A DNA stretch of 21,798 bases from CAYHSW01 sp964431075. Its GTDB lineage: Bacteria > Patescibacteriota > Microgenomatia > JAMCZE01. Positions 1 through 5,903 of this stretch are shown here, piece after piece. Under the pieces are notes generated by a model, which worked only from the letters and a program-made list of their open reading frames with translations, searched no databases and was not told the origin of the DNA. The translations under genes and the position numbers were made by a program. The DNA is taken from NCBI GenBank assembly GCA_964431075.1, contig CAYSID010000016.1, forward strand, positions 1 to 21,798, given 5' to 3'. The stretch's first letter is position 1. Every line of letters starts with the position of its first letter.

Positions 1-11
1 CGCCGGCGGCT

Positions 12-722
12 TCACAACTTTTTAAGCAAATCTCTCACTTTCTCTGCCGCCCAATCCTTCGGCAGTAATTCCTTCGGTAGGTGCGGATCAATTAATAATA
101 GTTGCAAATATGCACACTTAATGTTGCGACCGTCATACGTTGTATGACTTATTTTTTCCAATAATTTTTTATATTTCTCATTCAACTCTTCCAATTTCCA
201 AATTTTATTGGCCAACTCATTTATTTCTCCTCCAACAAGTCGTGTTGTTTCAAAGACATAAATCATTTTTGTCAATTTTTTTGTTTCCAAATATTCGTAG
301 AGATCCTCCAAAAAATCATGAGGGCTAACCCATACCGATTCTTGAATCATTCCAAAACCAAGTTCCTTTAACTTCCGGCGTAAATTTTCGCGAACAGTTC
401 GGGATACTTCGGCGACATCATAAATCACGACTCGCCATTTTTTGTCCCATTTTTTATTGCGTAAAAAAAGCAGGGGGAAATCCCGAACAACATTATTTTT
501 ACCAACCGCTGTCAATCGGAAAAAAACCTCATTATTTTTGATAATCTTTTCCATGCCTCCCGTTTTTAATTCCCGTTTTACCGTTTGGGCGTAATTTCTT
601 TTGCGGTAACTAGGGTAAAATGATGCGATAAATCCAAGCGGATCAACCGCGTTCAAGTATAAATCCTCCGCCCTTGCCAACCCCAATCTTATTAGATCTA
701 CCGGCCGTAATAACTTTCTCAT
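12..722 (-). CDS. PaaX-family transcriptional regulator (full-length, Cas2-like middle domain)
   Basis: Predicted DNA-binding repressor of 236 aa. The middle carries the Cas2-like ferredoxin fold typical of PaaX (KWRVVIYDVAE, then an Arg/Lys helix, then KELGFGMIQESVWVSP). The C-terminus has the PaaX tail signature DPHLPKELLPKDW. The N-terminal third is basic (KLLRPVDLIRLGL) and would hold the winged helix. I chose the ATG at 722 over the one at 737 because a TATAAT box at 729-734 lies between them, so a transcript from it could only use 722. Known PaaX proteins are ligand-responsive repressors (phenylacetyl-CoA in E. coli); the ligand here cannot be read from sequence. It is divergent from the small gene at 811. 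Annotation pipelines may label it Cas2, but no CRISPR array is visible. Confidence 0.85.
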   Translation of the reverse strand: MRKLLRPVDLIRLGLARAEDLYLNAVDPLGFIASFYPSYRKRNYAQTVKRELKTGGMEKIIKNNEVFFRLTAVGKNNVVRDFPLLFLRNKKWDKKWRVVIYDVAEVSRTVRENLRRKLKELGFGMIQESVWVSPHDFLEDLYEYLETKKLTKMIYVFETTRLVGGEINELANKIWKLEELNEKYKKLLEKISHTTYDGRNIKCAYLQLLLIDPHLPKELLPKDWAAEKVRDLLKKL

Positions 723-728
723 AATAAA

Positions 729-757
729 ATTATACATACTCCATATGACGACCGCAA
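729..757 (-). promoter_or_regulatory. Promoter of the PaaX-like gene, apparently leaderless
   Basis: On the minus strand, TTGCGG (757-752), 17 bp, then consensus TATAAT (734-729). The ATG at 722 follows after 6 nt, which is where transcription should begin. Confidence 0.55.
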
Positions 758-772
758 CAAGTAGTATGACAC

Positions 773-799
773 TTGACTTCTGAGTGGGGGGGGTAGAAT
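773..799 (+). promoter_or_regulatory. Probable promoter of the small gene at 811
   Basis: TTGACT at 773-778 and TAGAAT at 794-799 with a short 15-bp spacer. A G8 tract fills the spacer. The ATG at 811 would sit only about 5 nt after the expected transcription start. Confidence 0.4.
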
Positions 800-810
800 G
801 AGTGAAGAAT

Positions 811-1179
811 ATGAATGATTTAACGGATACGGAGCGTCATACCATTGAAATAGAAGAGAAATATCCAATATCTGCAATAAGTGCGAAAAAATTTGCTGAA
901 GAAGCATGGGCGGACAGCCCAGCTAGAAAATCTTCGGCTGAAACCGTTATTAAAAAATTTGCAAAGTTAGCTCTCGATAGAAAAAAATGGATTAATCCTC
1001 TCAGTATTGATGAAGTCCCTGATAAATATGCACTCTGGCATCTGTTTGATTCTGGACTTGTCCGAACAGTTCCGAAAGATGAATTGGGGAAGAAGAATCC
1101 TGTCCCAACCGAAAAATTAGTTGAGTTTATGTTTGAAAGACTTACGGATATAAAAACTGTTGCCCCCTCCACGCCTTAA
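811..1179 (+). CDS. Small protein of unknown function
   Basis: Not recognised. The 122-aa product is charged and looks helical, with many Glu/Lys/Asp (TDTERHTIEIEEKYP near the start, SAETVIKKFAKLALDRKKW in the middle) and no membrane segment or signal peptide. A GTG at 802 could add three residues (MKN); I prefer the ATG at 811, 11 nt after a plausible -10 box. The last 38 bp overlap the end of mrdA on the other strand, so the two genes are convergent with no room for a shared terminator. The antisense frame (837-1172) is Ser/Phe-rich and looks like a shadow, which supports this strand. Confidence 0.6.
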   Translation: MNDLTDTERHTIEIEEKYPISAISAKKFAEEAWADSPARKSSAETVIKKFAKLALDRKKWINPLSIDEVPDKYALWHLFDSGLVRTVPKDELGKKNPVPTEKLVEFMFERLTDIKTVAPSTP

Positions 1180-2683
1180 TCAAATCCCGAACAATTGGGG
1201 CGGCGACGTCGGAGCCTTCACCGGCGGCTTCGAGGAGAACCGTTATGGCGATAGGATCCTTATCCAATTTTCCCGCTTCCTGTTTGGAAACATAGGCTGT
1301 TAACCAAGCGTGGGTTCGGTTTTTGGGATCCCCAAACTCCGCCGTCCCCGTTTTACAATGAACGTCAACATTTAAATCAAACAACGGGTAAGCCGTCCCG
1401 CCGGGTTTACAGGCTAATGACATCCCTTCAGAAATCAGGTTTAAAGTTGAAGGTTTAAAGTTTAAAGATTTACAATTCGGTTGACCTGTTAAATGCGGTT
1501 GGCATAAATTTCCGCCGTTGGCAATAACGCTTGTCCAGGTGTTAACCTGCAGCGGCGTCACTAACAAATCGCCCTGGCCGATGGCCAGGTGATAGGTGTC
1601 CCCAAGATACCAGGCCCGGGCGTGCACACTGCGCCATTTCTGATCCGGAACCAAACCGGCCGCCTCTCCCGGCAAATCAATCCCCAAAGCTTGTCCTAAA
1701 TCGAAAATTTTAGCCATATCCGTTATTTTTTCCACTCCGATTTTACCCCCGAGATTATAAAAATAAATATCATTTGACCTTTTTATGGCGTTGACAATAT
1801 TTATAAACCCGTCATATCCGCCGCTTTTGATAAATAACCAGTTGTAGAATTTATACGGACCGATAACTAATACTCCCCGATCTTCGAATAAAGTTTGAGC
1901 CGTTATTTCCCCGCTTTCCAACCCGGCCGCGGCGGAGATGATTTTAAATGTTGACCCCGGAGGATAAGTTGCCCCAATCGCCCGGTTAAAAAAAGGTTCC
2001 TCTTTATCATTTAAAACGGCGGTTATTTTTTCCTCACTGCCGGGTGTCTGCGGAAAGGTAAATAAATTGGGATCATACGAAGGACTCGAGACTAAAGCCA
2101 AAATTTCGCCCGTTTCGGGATTAGAAACCACCACCGCTCCTTTTTTTTCTCTGATCAGTTCATAAGCTTTTTTCTGCAGGCGGCTGTCAAGGGTGGTCTT
2201 TAAATTTTGACCATCAACCGGTTTGACGAAACCAAGGCTTTTAAGTTTTCGGCCGGTAGCATCCGTCTCCACCAACTCCCGTCCGTCAGTACCTCTAAGC
2301 ATTTGGTCATACTGCAATTCCAAACCTGTTACTCCCTTATGGTCAGTCAAATTAACATACCCCAGAACGTGAGCAGCCGTTTCTTTCAACAAATAATTTC
2401 TCGCCGCTACGGCTTTTACCTCTTTGGTCAAAAGCGCTTCTTCTTTGGTAATTGCTTTTTCCCCATCAAAAAAAGCCGGGGTGTTTACTACTATTGGTTC
2501 ATTATTCCGATCGTACATAACTCCCCGATTGGCAAAAATAATATCTTCCCTGATCCGATTGCCGGAGGAAAGATTGCGGTAATAATCTCCTGAAAAAACC
2601 GTTAAGGTTAGAAGCCGGCCAAACAAAAGAATAAAACCGCCAATGCAAAGTATTTTAACTAATTCAAAACGGTAGCCGTCCAT
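1142..2683 (-). CDS. mrdA: Penicillin-binding protein 2 (elongasome transpeptidase)
   Basis: Class B PBP that cross-links peptidoglycan during cell elongation, 513 aa. One N-terminal membrane helix (about residues 8-28) is followed by the dimerisation domain (RGVMYDRN near 53-60) and the transpeptidase domain with its three motifs: STFK at 244-247 (catalytic Ser244), SND at 303-305 and KTGT at 444-447. The ATG at 2683 overlaps the mreD stop by 20 bp, consistent with coupled translation; the longer reading needs a TTG inside mreD and adds an unlikely leader. It is the last gene of the mreB-mreC-mreD-mrdA unit. The partner rodA is not in the window. Residues around 405-417 (CKSLNFKPSTLNL) are encoded by a 14-bp AT-rich direct repeat. 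Confidence 0.95.
   Translation of the reverse strand: MDGYRFELVKILCIGGFILLFGRLLTLTVFSGDYYRNLSSGNRIREDIIFANRGVMYDRNNEPIVVNTPAFFDGEKAITKEEALLTKEVKAVAARNYLLKETAAHVLGYVNLTDHKGVTGLELQYDQMLRGTDGRELVETDATGRKLKSLGFVKPVDGQNLKTTLDSRLQKKAYELIREKKGAVVVSNPETGEILALVSSPSYDPNLFTFPQTPGSEEKITAVLNDKEEPFFNRAIGATYPPGSTFKIISAAAGLESGEITAQTLFEDRGVLVIGPYKFYNWLFIKSGGYDGFINIVNAIKRSNDIYFYNLGGKIGVEKITDMAKIFDLGQALGIDLPGEAAGLVPDQKWRSVHARAWYLGDTYHLAIGQGDLLVTPLQVNTWTSVIANGGNLCQPHLTGQPNCKSLNFKPSTLNLISEGMSLACKPGGTAYPLFDLNVDVHCKTGTAEFGDPKNRTHAWLTAYVSKQEAGKLDKDPIAITVLLEAAGEGSDVAAPIVRDLIKAWRGQQFLYP
1437..1467. repeat. AT-rich direct repeat inside mrdA
   Basis: AGGTTTAAAGTT occurs at 1437-1448 and again at 1451-1462 (14-bp period), followed by another TTTAAAG. 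It stays in frame within PBP2 and lies between the SND and KTGT motifs. Confidence 0.7.
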
Positions 2684-2954
2684 AGATAAAATCAGACACC
2701 AAGATAATAAACAAGGCGTGCCAGATATTAAATTTTTGTTTTGAGCGGACGAAATTAATGGCAATCAGCACCAAAAGGTAAAAAAGCGAAGAAAAACCAA
2801 GAGTTCTTCCGATAATTAAATCGGAAACCAGTCCGGCAAAAAAAGCCCATATATGTATATTCTTCTCGCCGCGCAATTCCCACAAAACTACCGCGGGAAG
2901 CAACAAGTTATACGGGATAACCGGCAATACTGTTTTTAAAATCCTTGTTTTCAT
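2664..2954 (-). CDS. mreD: Rod-shape determining protein MreD (short form)
   Basis: Integral membrane protein of the elongasome, 96 aa, called from several hydrophobic segments (for example IPYNLLLPAVVLWEL near the start, IWAFFAGLVSDLIIG in the middle, FYLLVLIAINFV later) and from its position between mreC and mrdA. The segment AGLVSDLIIGRTLGFSSLFY matches the family pattern of a small residue-rich helix with an acidic residue followed by a Gly-containing turn. Typical MreD proteins are about 160 residues, so this is a reduced version. The ATG overlaps the mreC stop as ATGA. Confidence 0.85.
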   Translation of the reverse strand: MKTRILKTVLPVIPYNLLLPAVVLWELRGEKNIHIWAFFAGLVSDLIIGRTLGFSSLFYLLVLIAINFVRSKQKFNIWHALFIILVSDFIYGRLPF

Positions 2955-3715
2955 AACAGGCCGATGAAAACCCGGTCAAGCTTTTTTAAGTCAACAGGGA
3001 GAACAATCTCCACTTTTTTAAATAGATCGCTGTCTTTGCTTTTAACAGCCCCAAGATTGCCAACAAATAGATTGGCAATTCCCGCTTCCCCCTCTCCCGT
3101 GGTAAACACCGGGTCATTCGGCAGGACCATCTCTGTTTGAGCCACTTTGTCTAATATGAGATTATTGTTAAACTGACCGACAGCCACCCCCCGAACATTA
3201 CCGACTCTGACGGTAAATTGGGAATTGGGATTAGTTACAAGGTGGACAAAACTCCGGTTGGGAAAAACTTTGAAAACAGTCCCAACCAAAATATCCAAAT
3301 AAAAGACGACCTGACCGGTTTTGACTCCGGAGTTTGAACCGGCGTCCACAACCATTTGTCCGGGAATTTCCAAAACATTAACCTCCAGTTTGGGAATATT
3401 TTCGGCGACGGAAATATTCTGCTGTTTTTTTAATAATTCATTTTCGCGGGCAAGATCAGAAGATTTATTAGCAAGAATTGCCAGCTCAGCGTTTTTTAAC
3501 TCAAGATTTTTAATTCTTTCCTCACCTGATTTCCAAAAGGTTAAAACTTTAAAATTATTTTGCATCGTCTCTATAACGGCCGAAGTTCCGTAAAGAACCG
3601 GCATAACAAAAACTTTCTCCGCAACATTTTTGGCCGGATTTAAAAAATTAAACCGGTCAAGTAAAAATATTAACGACGCACAAGCGATCAGCAACGGAAT
3701 TTTCGATTTTGCCAT
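2951..3715 (-). CDS. mreC: Rod-shape determining protein MreC
   Basis: Elongasome scaffold outside the membrane that links MreB filaments to PBP2, 254 aa. An N-terminal membrane helix (about residues 6-20, IPLLIACASLIFLL) is followed by a coiled coil (about 63-100, rich in Glu/Lys/Leu, ending in ARENELLKKQQ) and the double beta-barrel core (DAGSNSGVKTGQVV, then LVGTVFKVFPNRSFVHLVTN, then a region containing RGVAVGQ). Length is normal for the family. It starts 9 bp after mreB and ends with an ATGA overlap with mreD. No clear Shine-Dalgarno precedes it, so it probably depends on upstream translation. Confidence 0.93.
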   Translation of the reverse strand: MAKSKIPLLIACASLIFLLDRFNFLNPAKNVAEKVFVMPVLYGTSAVIETMQNNFKVLTFWKSGEERIKNLELKNAELAILANKSSDLARENELLKKQQNISVAENIPKLEVNVLEIPGQMVVDAGSNSGVKTGQVVFYLDILVGTVFKVFPNRSFVHLVTNPNSQFTVRVGNVRGVAVGQFNNNLILDKVAQTEMVLPNDPVFTTGEGEAGIANLFVGNLGAVKSKDSDLFKKVEIVLPVDLKKLDRVFIGLL

Positions 3716-3724
3716 TGGAAATTT

Positions 3725-4777
3725 TTAGCGCAACCCCCCTGTCACTCTCACTTTTTCCAATAATTTTTCATCTTCCAAAACTCTGGCGCAACCGCGAACT
3801 ACCGCCGCCATCGGCTCTTCAGCAATCCAAACCGGCATTTTTGTCGCCACCGAAATCATCTTATCAACCCCGGTCAAAAGTGACCCTCCGCCGGCCAAAG
3901 TCAACCCCCGCTCCAAAATATCGGAAACTAATTCCGGTGGAGTTTCTTCAATCAAATCTTTTATGGCCTCAATTATTTGATTTAGTACCGGTGCCATGGC
4001 CTCTTTAACCTCTCCGGAAACTATTCGTAAACTTTTAGGAAGTCCGGTCTCCAAATCCCGGCCTCGCACCACCGCGTGTTTATCTTCATCAATAGACCCA
4101 AGGTTTATCTTCAACTCTTCGGCGGTCCGCTCCCCGATCAAAACCCCATATTTAAGCCGTAAAAAATTGACGATGGCCTCGTCCATTTCCTTGCCGGCAA
4201 TTCTTATTGATTTATTAACGACGATGCCCCCCAGGGCAATAACAGCCATCTCCGTTGTCCCGCCGCCAATGTCCACAATCATCGATCCGTGAGTGTCGTC
4301 AATATTAAGGCCGGCCCCGATCGCCGCCGCCATTGGCTCTTCAATTAAAAAGGCTTTTCTCGCTCCAGCCGCCAGAGCCGCCTCCTGAACCGCCCGCCGC
4401 TCCACTTCGGTCACCCCGGCGGGAATTCCGACAGCCACCCGCGGCTTGGGAATCTTGGGAGTCCACCCCGGGACCTCATGTATCTTTCTGATGTAGTATT
4501 TAAGCATCGCCGCCGCCGCGTCAAAATCAGCGATGACTCCATCAGATAAAGGCGGGACCGTCATAATGTTAGCCGGCGTCCGGCCGACCATTTTCTTGGC
4601 TTCCGTACCGATAGCGATAACCGCTTTGGATTTTTTCTGCATGGAAACCACGGATGGTTCCCGAATTACAATTCCCTTTCCTAAAACGAGAACTAAAGTA
4701 TTGGCTGTCCCCAAATCTATCCCCACGTCATAGGATACGAGCGAAAATACCCGGTCAATGATGTTCCCCGTCGTCAT
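3725..4777 (-). CDS. mreB: Rod-shape determining protein MreB (bacterial actin)
   Basis: ATP-dependent actin homologue that guides lateral wall synthesis, 350 aa, full length. Phosphate-1 loop YDVGIDLGTANT (about 16-27), connecting and phosphate-2 segments EEPMAAAIG (about 147) and VDIGGGTTEMAV (about 168-179), adenosine-binding segment GLTLAGGGSLLTG near 300. The ATG at 4777 is preferred to a TTG one codon upstream. It lies 18 bp after the stop of the phosphatase gene and heads the classical shape operon, whose promoter is probably the palindromic site at 5226-5261. Confidence 0.96.
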   Translation of the reverse strand: MTTGNIIDRVFSLVSYDVGIDLGTANTLVLVLGKGIVIREPSVVSMQKKSKAVIAIGTEAKKMVGRTPANIMTVPPLSDGVIADFDAAAAMLKYYIRKIHEVPGWTPKIPKPRVAVGIPAGVTEVERRAVQEAALAAGARKAFLIEEPMAAAIGAGLNIDDTHGSMIVDIGGGTTEMAVIALGGIVVNKSIRIAGKEMDEAIVNFLRLKYGVLIGERTAEELKINLGSIDEDKHAVVRGRDLETGLPKSLRIVSGEVKEAMAPVLNQIIEAIKDLIEETPPELVSDILERGLTLAGGGSLLTGVDKMISVATKMPVWIAEEPMAAVVRGCARVLEDEKLLEKVRVTGGLR

Positions 4778-4795
4778 CAACGGTATTTTATTACT

Positions 4796-5202
4796 TTAAA
4801 CCAGGCCAAACAAGGAGGTGACAATTTTCTCGACACGATCTCTTATTACTCTAATATCTTTCATCGAACTTTTAACCGGATCTTGAACTTGCCTAAGGAT
4901 AACACGAGAATCATCCAATTTAATGTAGGCCGGCAAAAGTTTTGGGTCGCAGAGGACAACAACTTTTTCCGCTTCCTCAAACATTTTTTTAGTAACTTTC
5001 TTGATTCGTTGAGAGGATATATCTATACCCTTTTCTTTCATGGCCAAAACGATGTCAGCCCTTGGGATATAATCATATTTAACGCCAACGTCTAACACTC
5101 CGGCACTTAAAACAGCACCCCCCCCATATAATGTTTGTAAAATCCCTCGGCCATTTGGCTACGACCAACATTCCCTTCACAAATAAATAATAATTTTTTC
5201 AT
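4796..5202 (-). pseudogene. Low-molecular-weight protein tyrosine phosphatase / arsenate-reductase-like, frameshifted at a C8 run
   Basis: Translating from the ATG at 5202 gives MKKLLFICEGNVGRSQMAEG, which contains the family P-loop CX5R-S (catalytic Cys and Arg). The frame then fails at a run of eight C (5118-5125) and continues in another frame as AVLSAGVLDVGVKYDYIP, with the general-acid motif DP in LRQVQDPVKS near the end. The span is 407 nt, one short of 136 codons, so one extra G on the coding strand restores a normal 135-aa enzyme. It could be a true mutation, a slippery-run switch, programmed slippage or a base-calling error. It is the first gene of the mre operon. Members dephosphorylate protein tyrosines or reduce arsenate; the second Cys expected of arsenate reductases is absent from the loop, favouring phosphatase. 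Confidence 0.8.
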
Positions 5203-5225
5203 AATATCAATTTAACCCTTCTATG

Positions 5226-5261
5226 TTGATTTAATTATCCCACGTGGTATAGTTAAATCAA
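5226..5261. promoter_or_regulatory. 36-bp palindromic operator over the promoter of the phosphatase-mre operon
   Basis: Nearly perfect palindrome centred on CCACGTGG (5240-5247) with outer arms TTGATTTAA and TTAAATCAA; only two pairs mismatch. Read on the minus strand it contains TTGATT (5261-5256), a 16-bp spacer and GATAAT (5239-5234), a good promoter for the gene starting at 5202. It matches the site at 5851-5886 in reverse orientation. Confidence 0.8.
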
Positions 5262-5269
5262 TCAATAAT

Positions 5270-5851
5270 TCAGAGATCAAGGCCGAAATAGTCGCGGTAA
5301 ACACCTTCGTTTTCCAATTTTGAAACTTCCAGATAAATTATTTCCGCCCCGACGCCAAAATATTGCCGTAAAAATTCTACCTCACTAAAACACGGGTACG
5401 GAAATAAATAAACACTTTCTTGTAATGGGTAAAAACCAAGTTCTTTAATTTTTTCCCTAAATAAATGCCTTTTGGAATCTTTTAATTTGGCAATATCATA
5501 AGCCACAATCCTCCATTTACCATCCCATTTTTCCGGGATTTTTATATCCATTTTCTCGAAGTTGTAAGTCAACAACCGATTGTTACCGGATTCAGTAATT
5601 TTTATTTTGGTTTCATTTTTAGTTTCGCTAATTTCTATAAATTTTTTTCTTGCCAAATACTTCAACGCCCTTCTTAATTGCCAGGAGGATAAATAGGCTT
5701 CTTCTTTTCTAACCCGATTTTCTAGATATTTTTCTGTCAATTTTAAAAGTGGCCTTCCTAACACCGCTATTCCGGGAGCAATAAATGAAAAACCCAACAG
5801 TGTTCCGGCTCCAAGTCTTAATAATAATTCTGTTGCGGTAATATTTTTCAT
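5270..5851 (-). CDS. PaaX/Cas2-fold transcriptional repressor, short form
   Basis: 193 aa. The C-terminal half is the Cas2-like ferredoxin fold as found in PaaX: KWRIVAYDIAKLKDSKRHLF, then IKELGFYPLQESVYLFPYPC. Residues about 50-95 (SSWQLRRALKYLARKKFIEI, then a KIKITESG strand pair) read as a winged helix. The first 40 residues are unusually hydrophobic (LGAGTLLGFSFIAPGIAVLG), as in other short PaaX-like proteins of this kind, and may form a membrane or packing helix. It lacks the PaaX C-terminal domain. Its promoter (TTGACA, 16 bp, TATAGT) lies inside a 36-bp palindrome with the ATG 7 nt beyond the -10 box, so autoregulation and a leaderless mRNA are likely. A second copy of the palindrome lies just past its stop. 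Not a CRISPR Cas2: no array or cas1. Confidence 0.8.
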   Translation of the reverse strand: MKNITATELLLRLGAGTLLGFSFIAPGIAVLGRPLLKLTEKYLENRVRKEEAYLSSWQLRRALKYLARKKFIEISETKNETKIKITESGNNRLLTYNFEKMDIKIPEKWDGKWRIVAYDIAKLKDSKRHLFREKIKELGFYPLQESVYLFPYPCFSEVEFLRQYFGVGAEIIYLEVSKLENEGVYRDYFGLDL

Positions 5852-5886
5852 TGATTCAACTATACCACGTGGGATAGTTGTGTCAA
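5851..5886. promoter_or_regulatory. 36-bp palindromic operator and divergent promoter region
   Basis: Outer arms TTGA (5851-5854) and TCAA (5883-5886), inner arms AACTAT and ATAGTT, core CCACGTGG (5865-5872). On the minus strand: TTGACA (5886-5881), 16 bp, TATAGT (5864-5859), then the repressor ATG at 5851. On the plus strand: TTGATT (5851-5856), 16 bp, GATAGT (5873-5878), directed at the gene starting at 5904. The core therefore sits exactly between -35 and -10 in both directions, the expected place for a repressor site. Confidence 0.8.
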
Positions 5887-5903
5887 TTAGTTTGTAGTAA
5901 ATT

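Noticed and set aside
131..158. Rho-independent terminator on the plus strand (GTCATAC hairpin followed by T-rich DNA)
   Set aside because: It lies within the coding sequence of the minus-strand PaaX-like gene, and no plus-strand gene precedes it in the window.
12..737. Reading the two Cas2-like proteins as CRISPR Cas2
   Set aside because: No repeat-spacer array, cas1 or effector gene is in the window; both proteins have extra DNA-binding-type regions, one has the PaaX tail signature, and the other is flanked by operator-like palindromes.
837..1172. Minus-strand ORF of 111 codons opposite the small gene at 811
   Set aside because: Ser/Phe-rich, low-complexity composition typical of an antisense shadow, and no promoter or start signal; the plus-strand frame has both.
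2684..2764. Longer N-terminus for PBP2 from a TTG
   Set aside because: The added 27 residues overlap mreD deeply and do not resemble a PBP2 leader; the ATG at 2683 places the membrane helix near the N-terminus as usual.
3055..3079. ATTGCCAA/TTGGCAAT inverted repeat in mreC
   Set aside because: It encodes a normal-length, family-like segment and has an 8-bp stem only; no sign of an insert.
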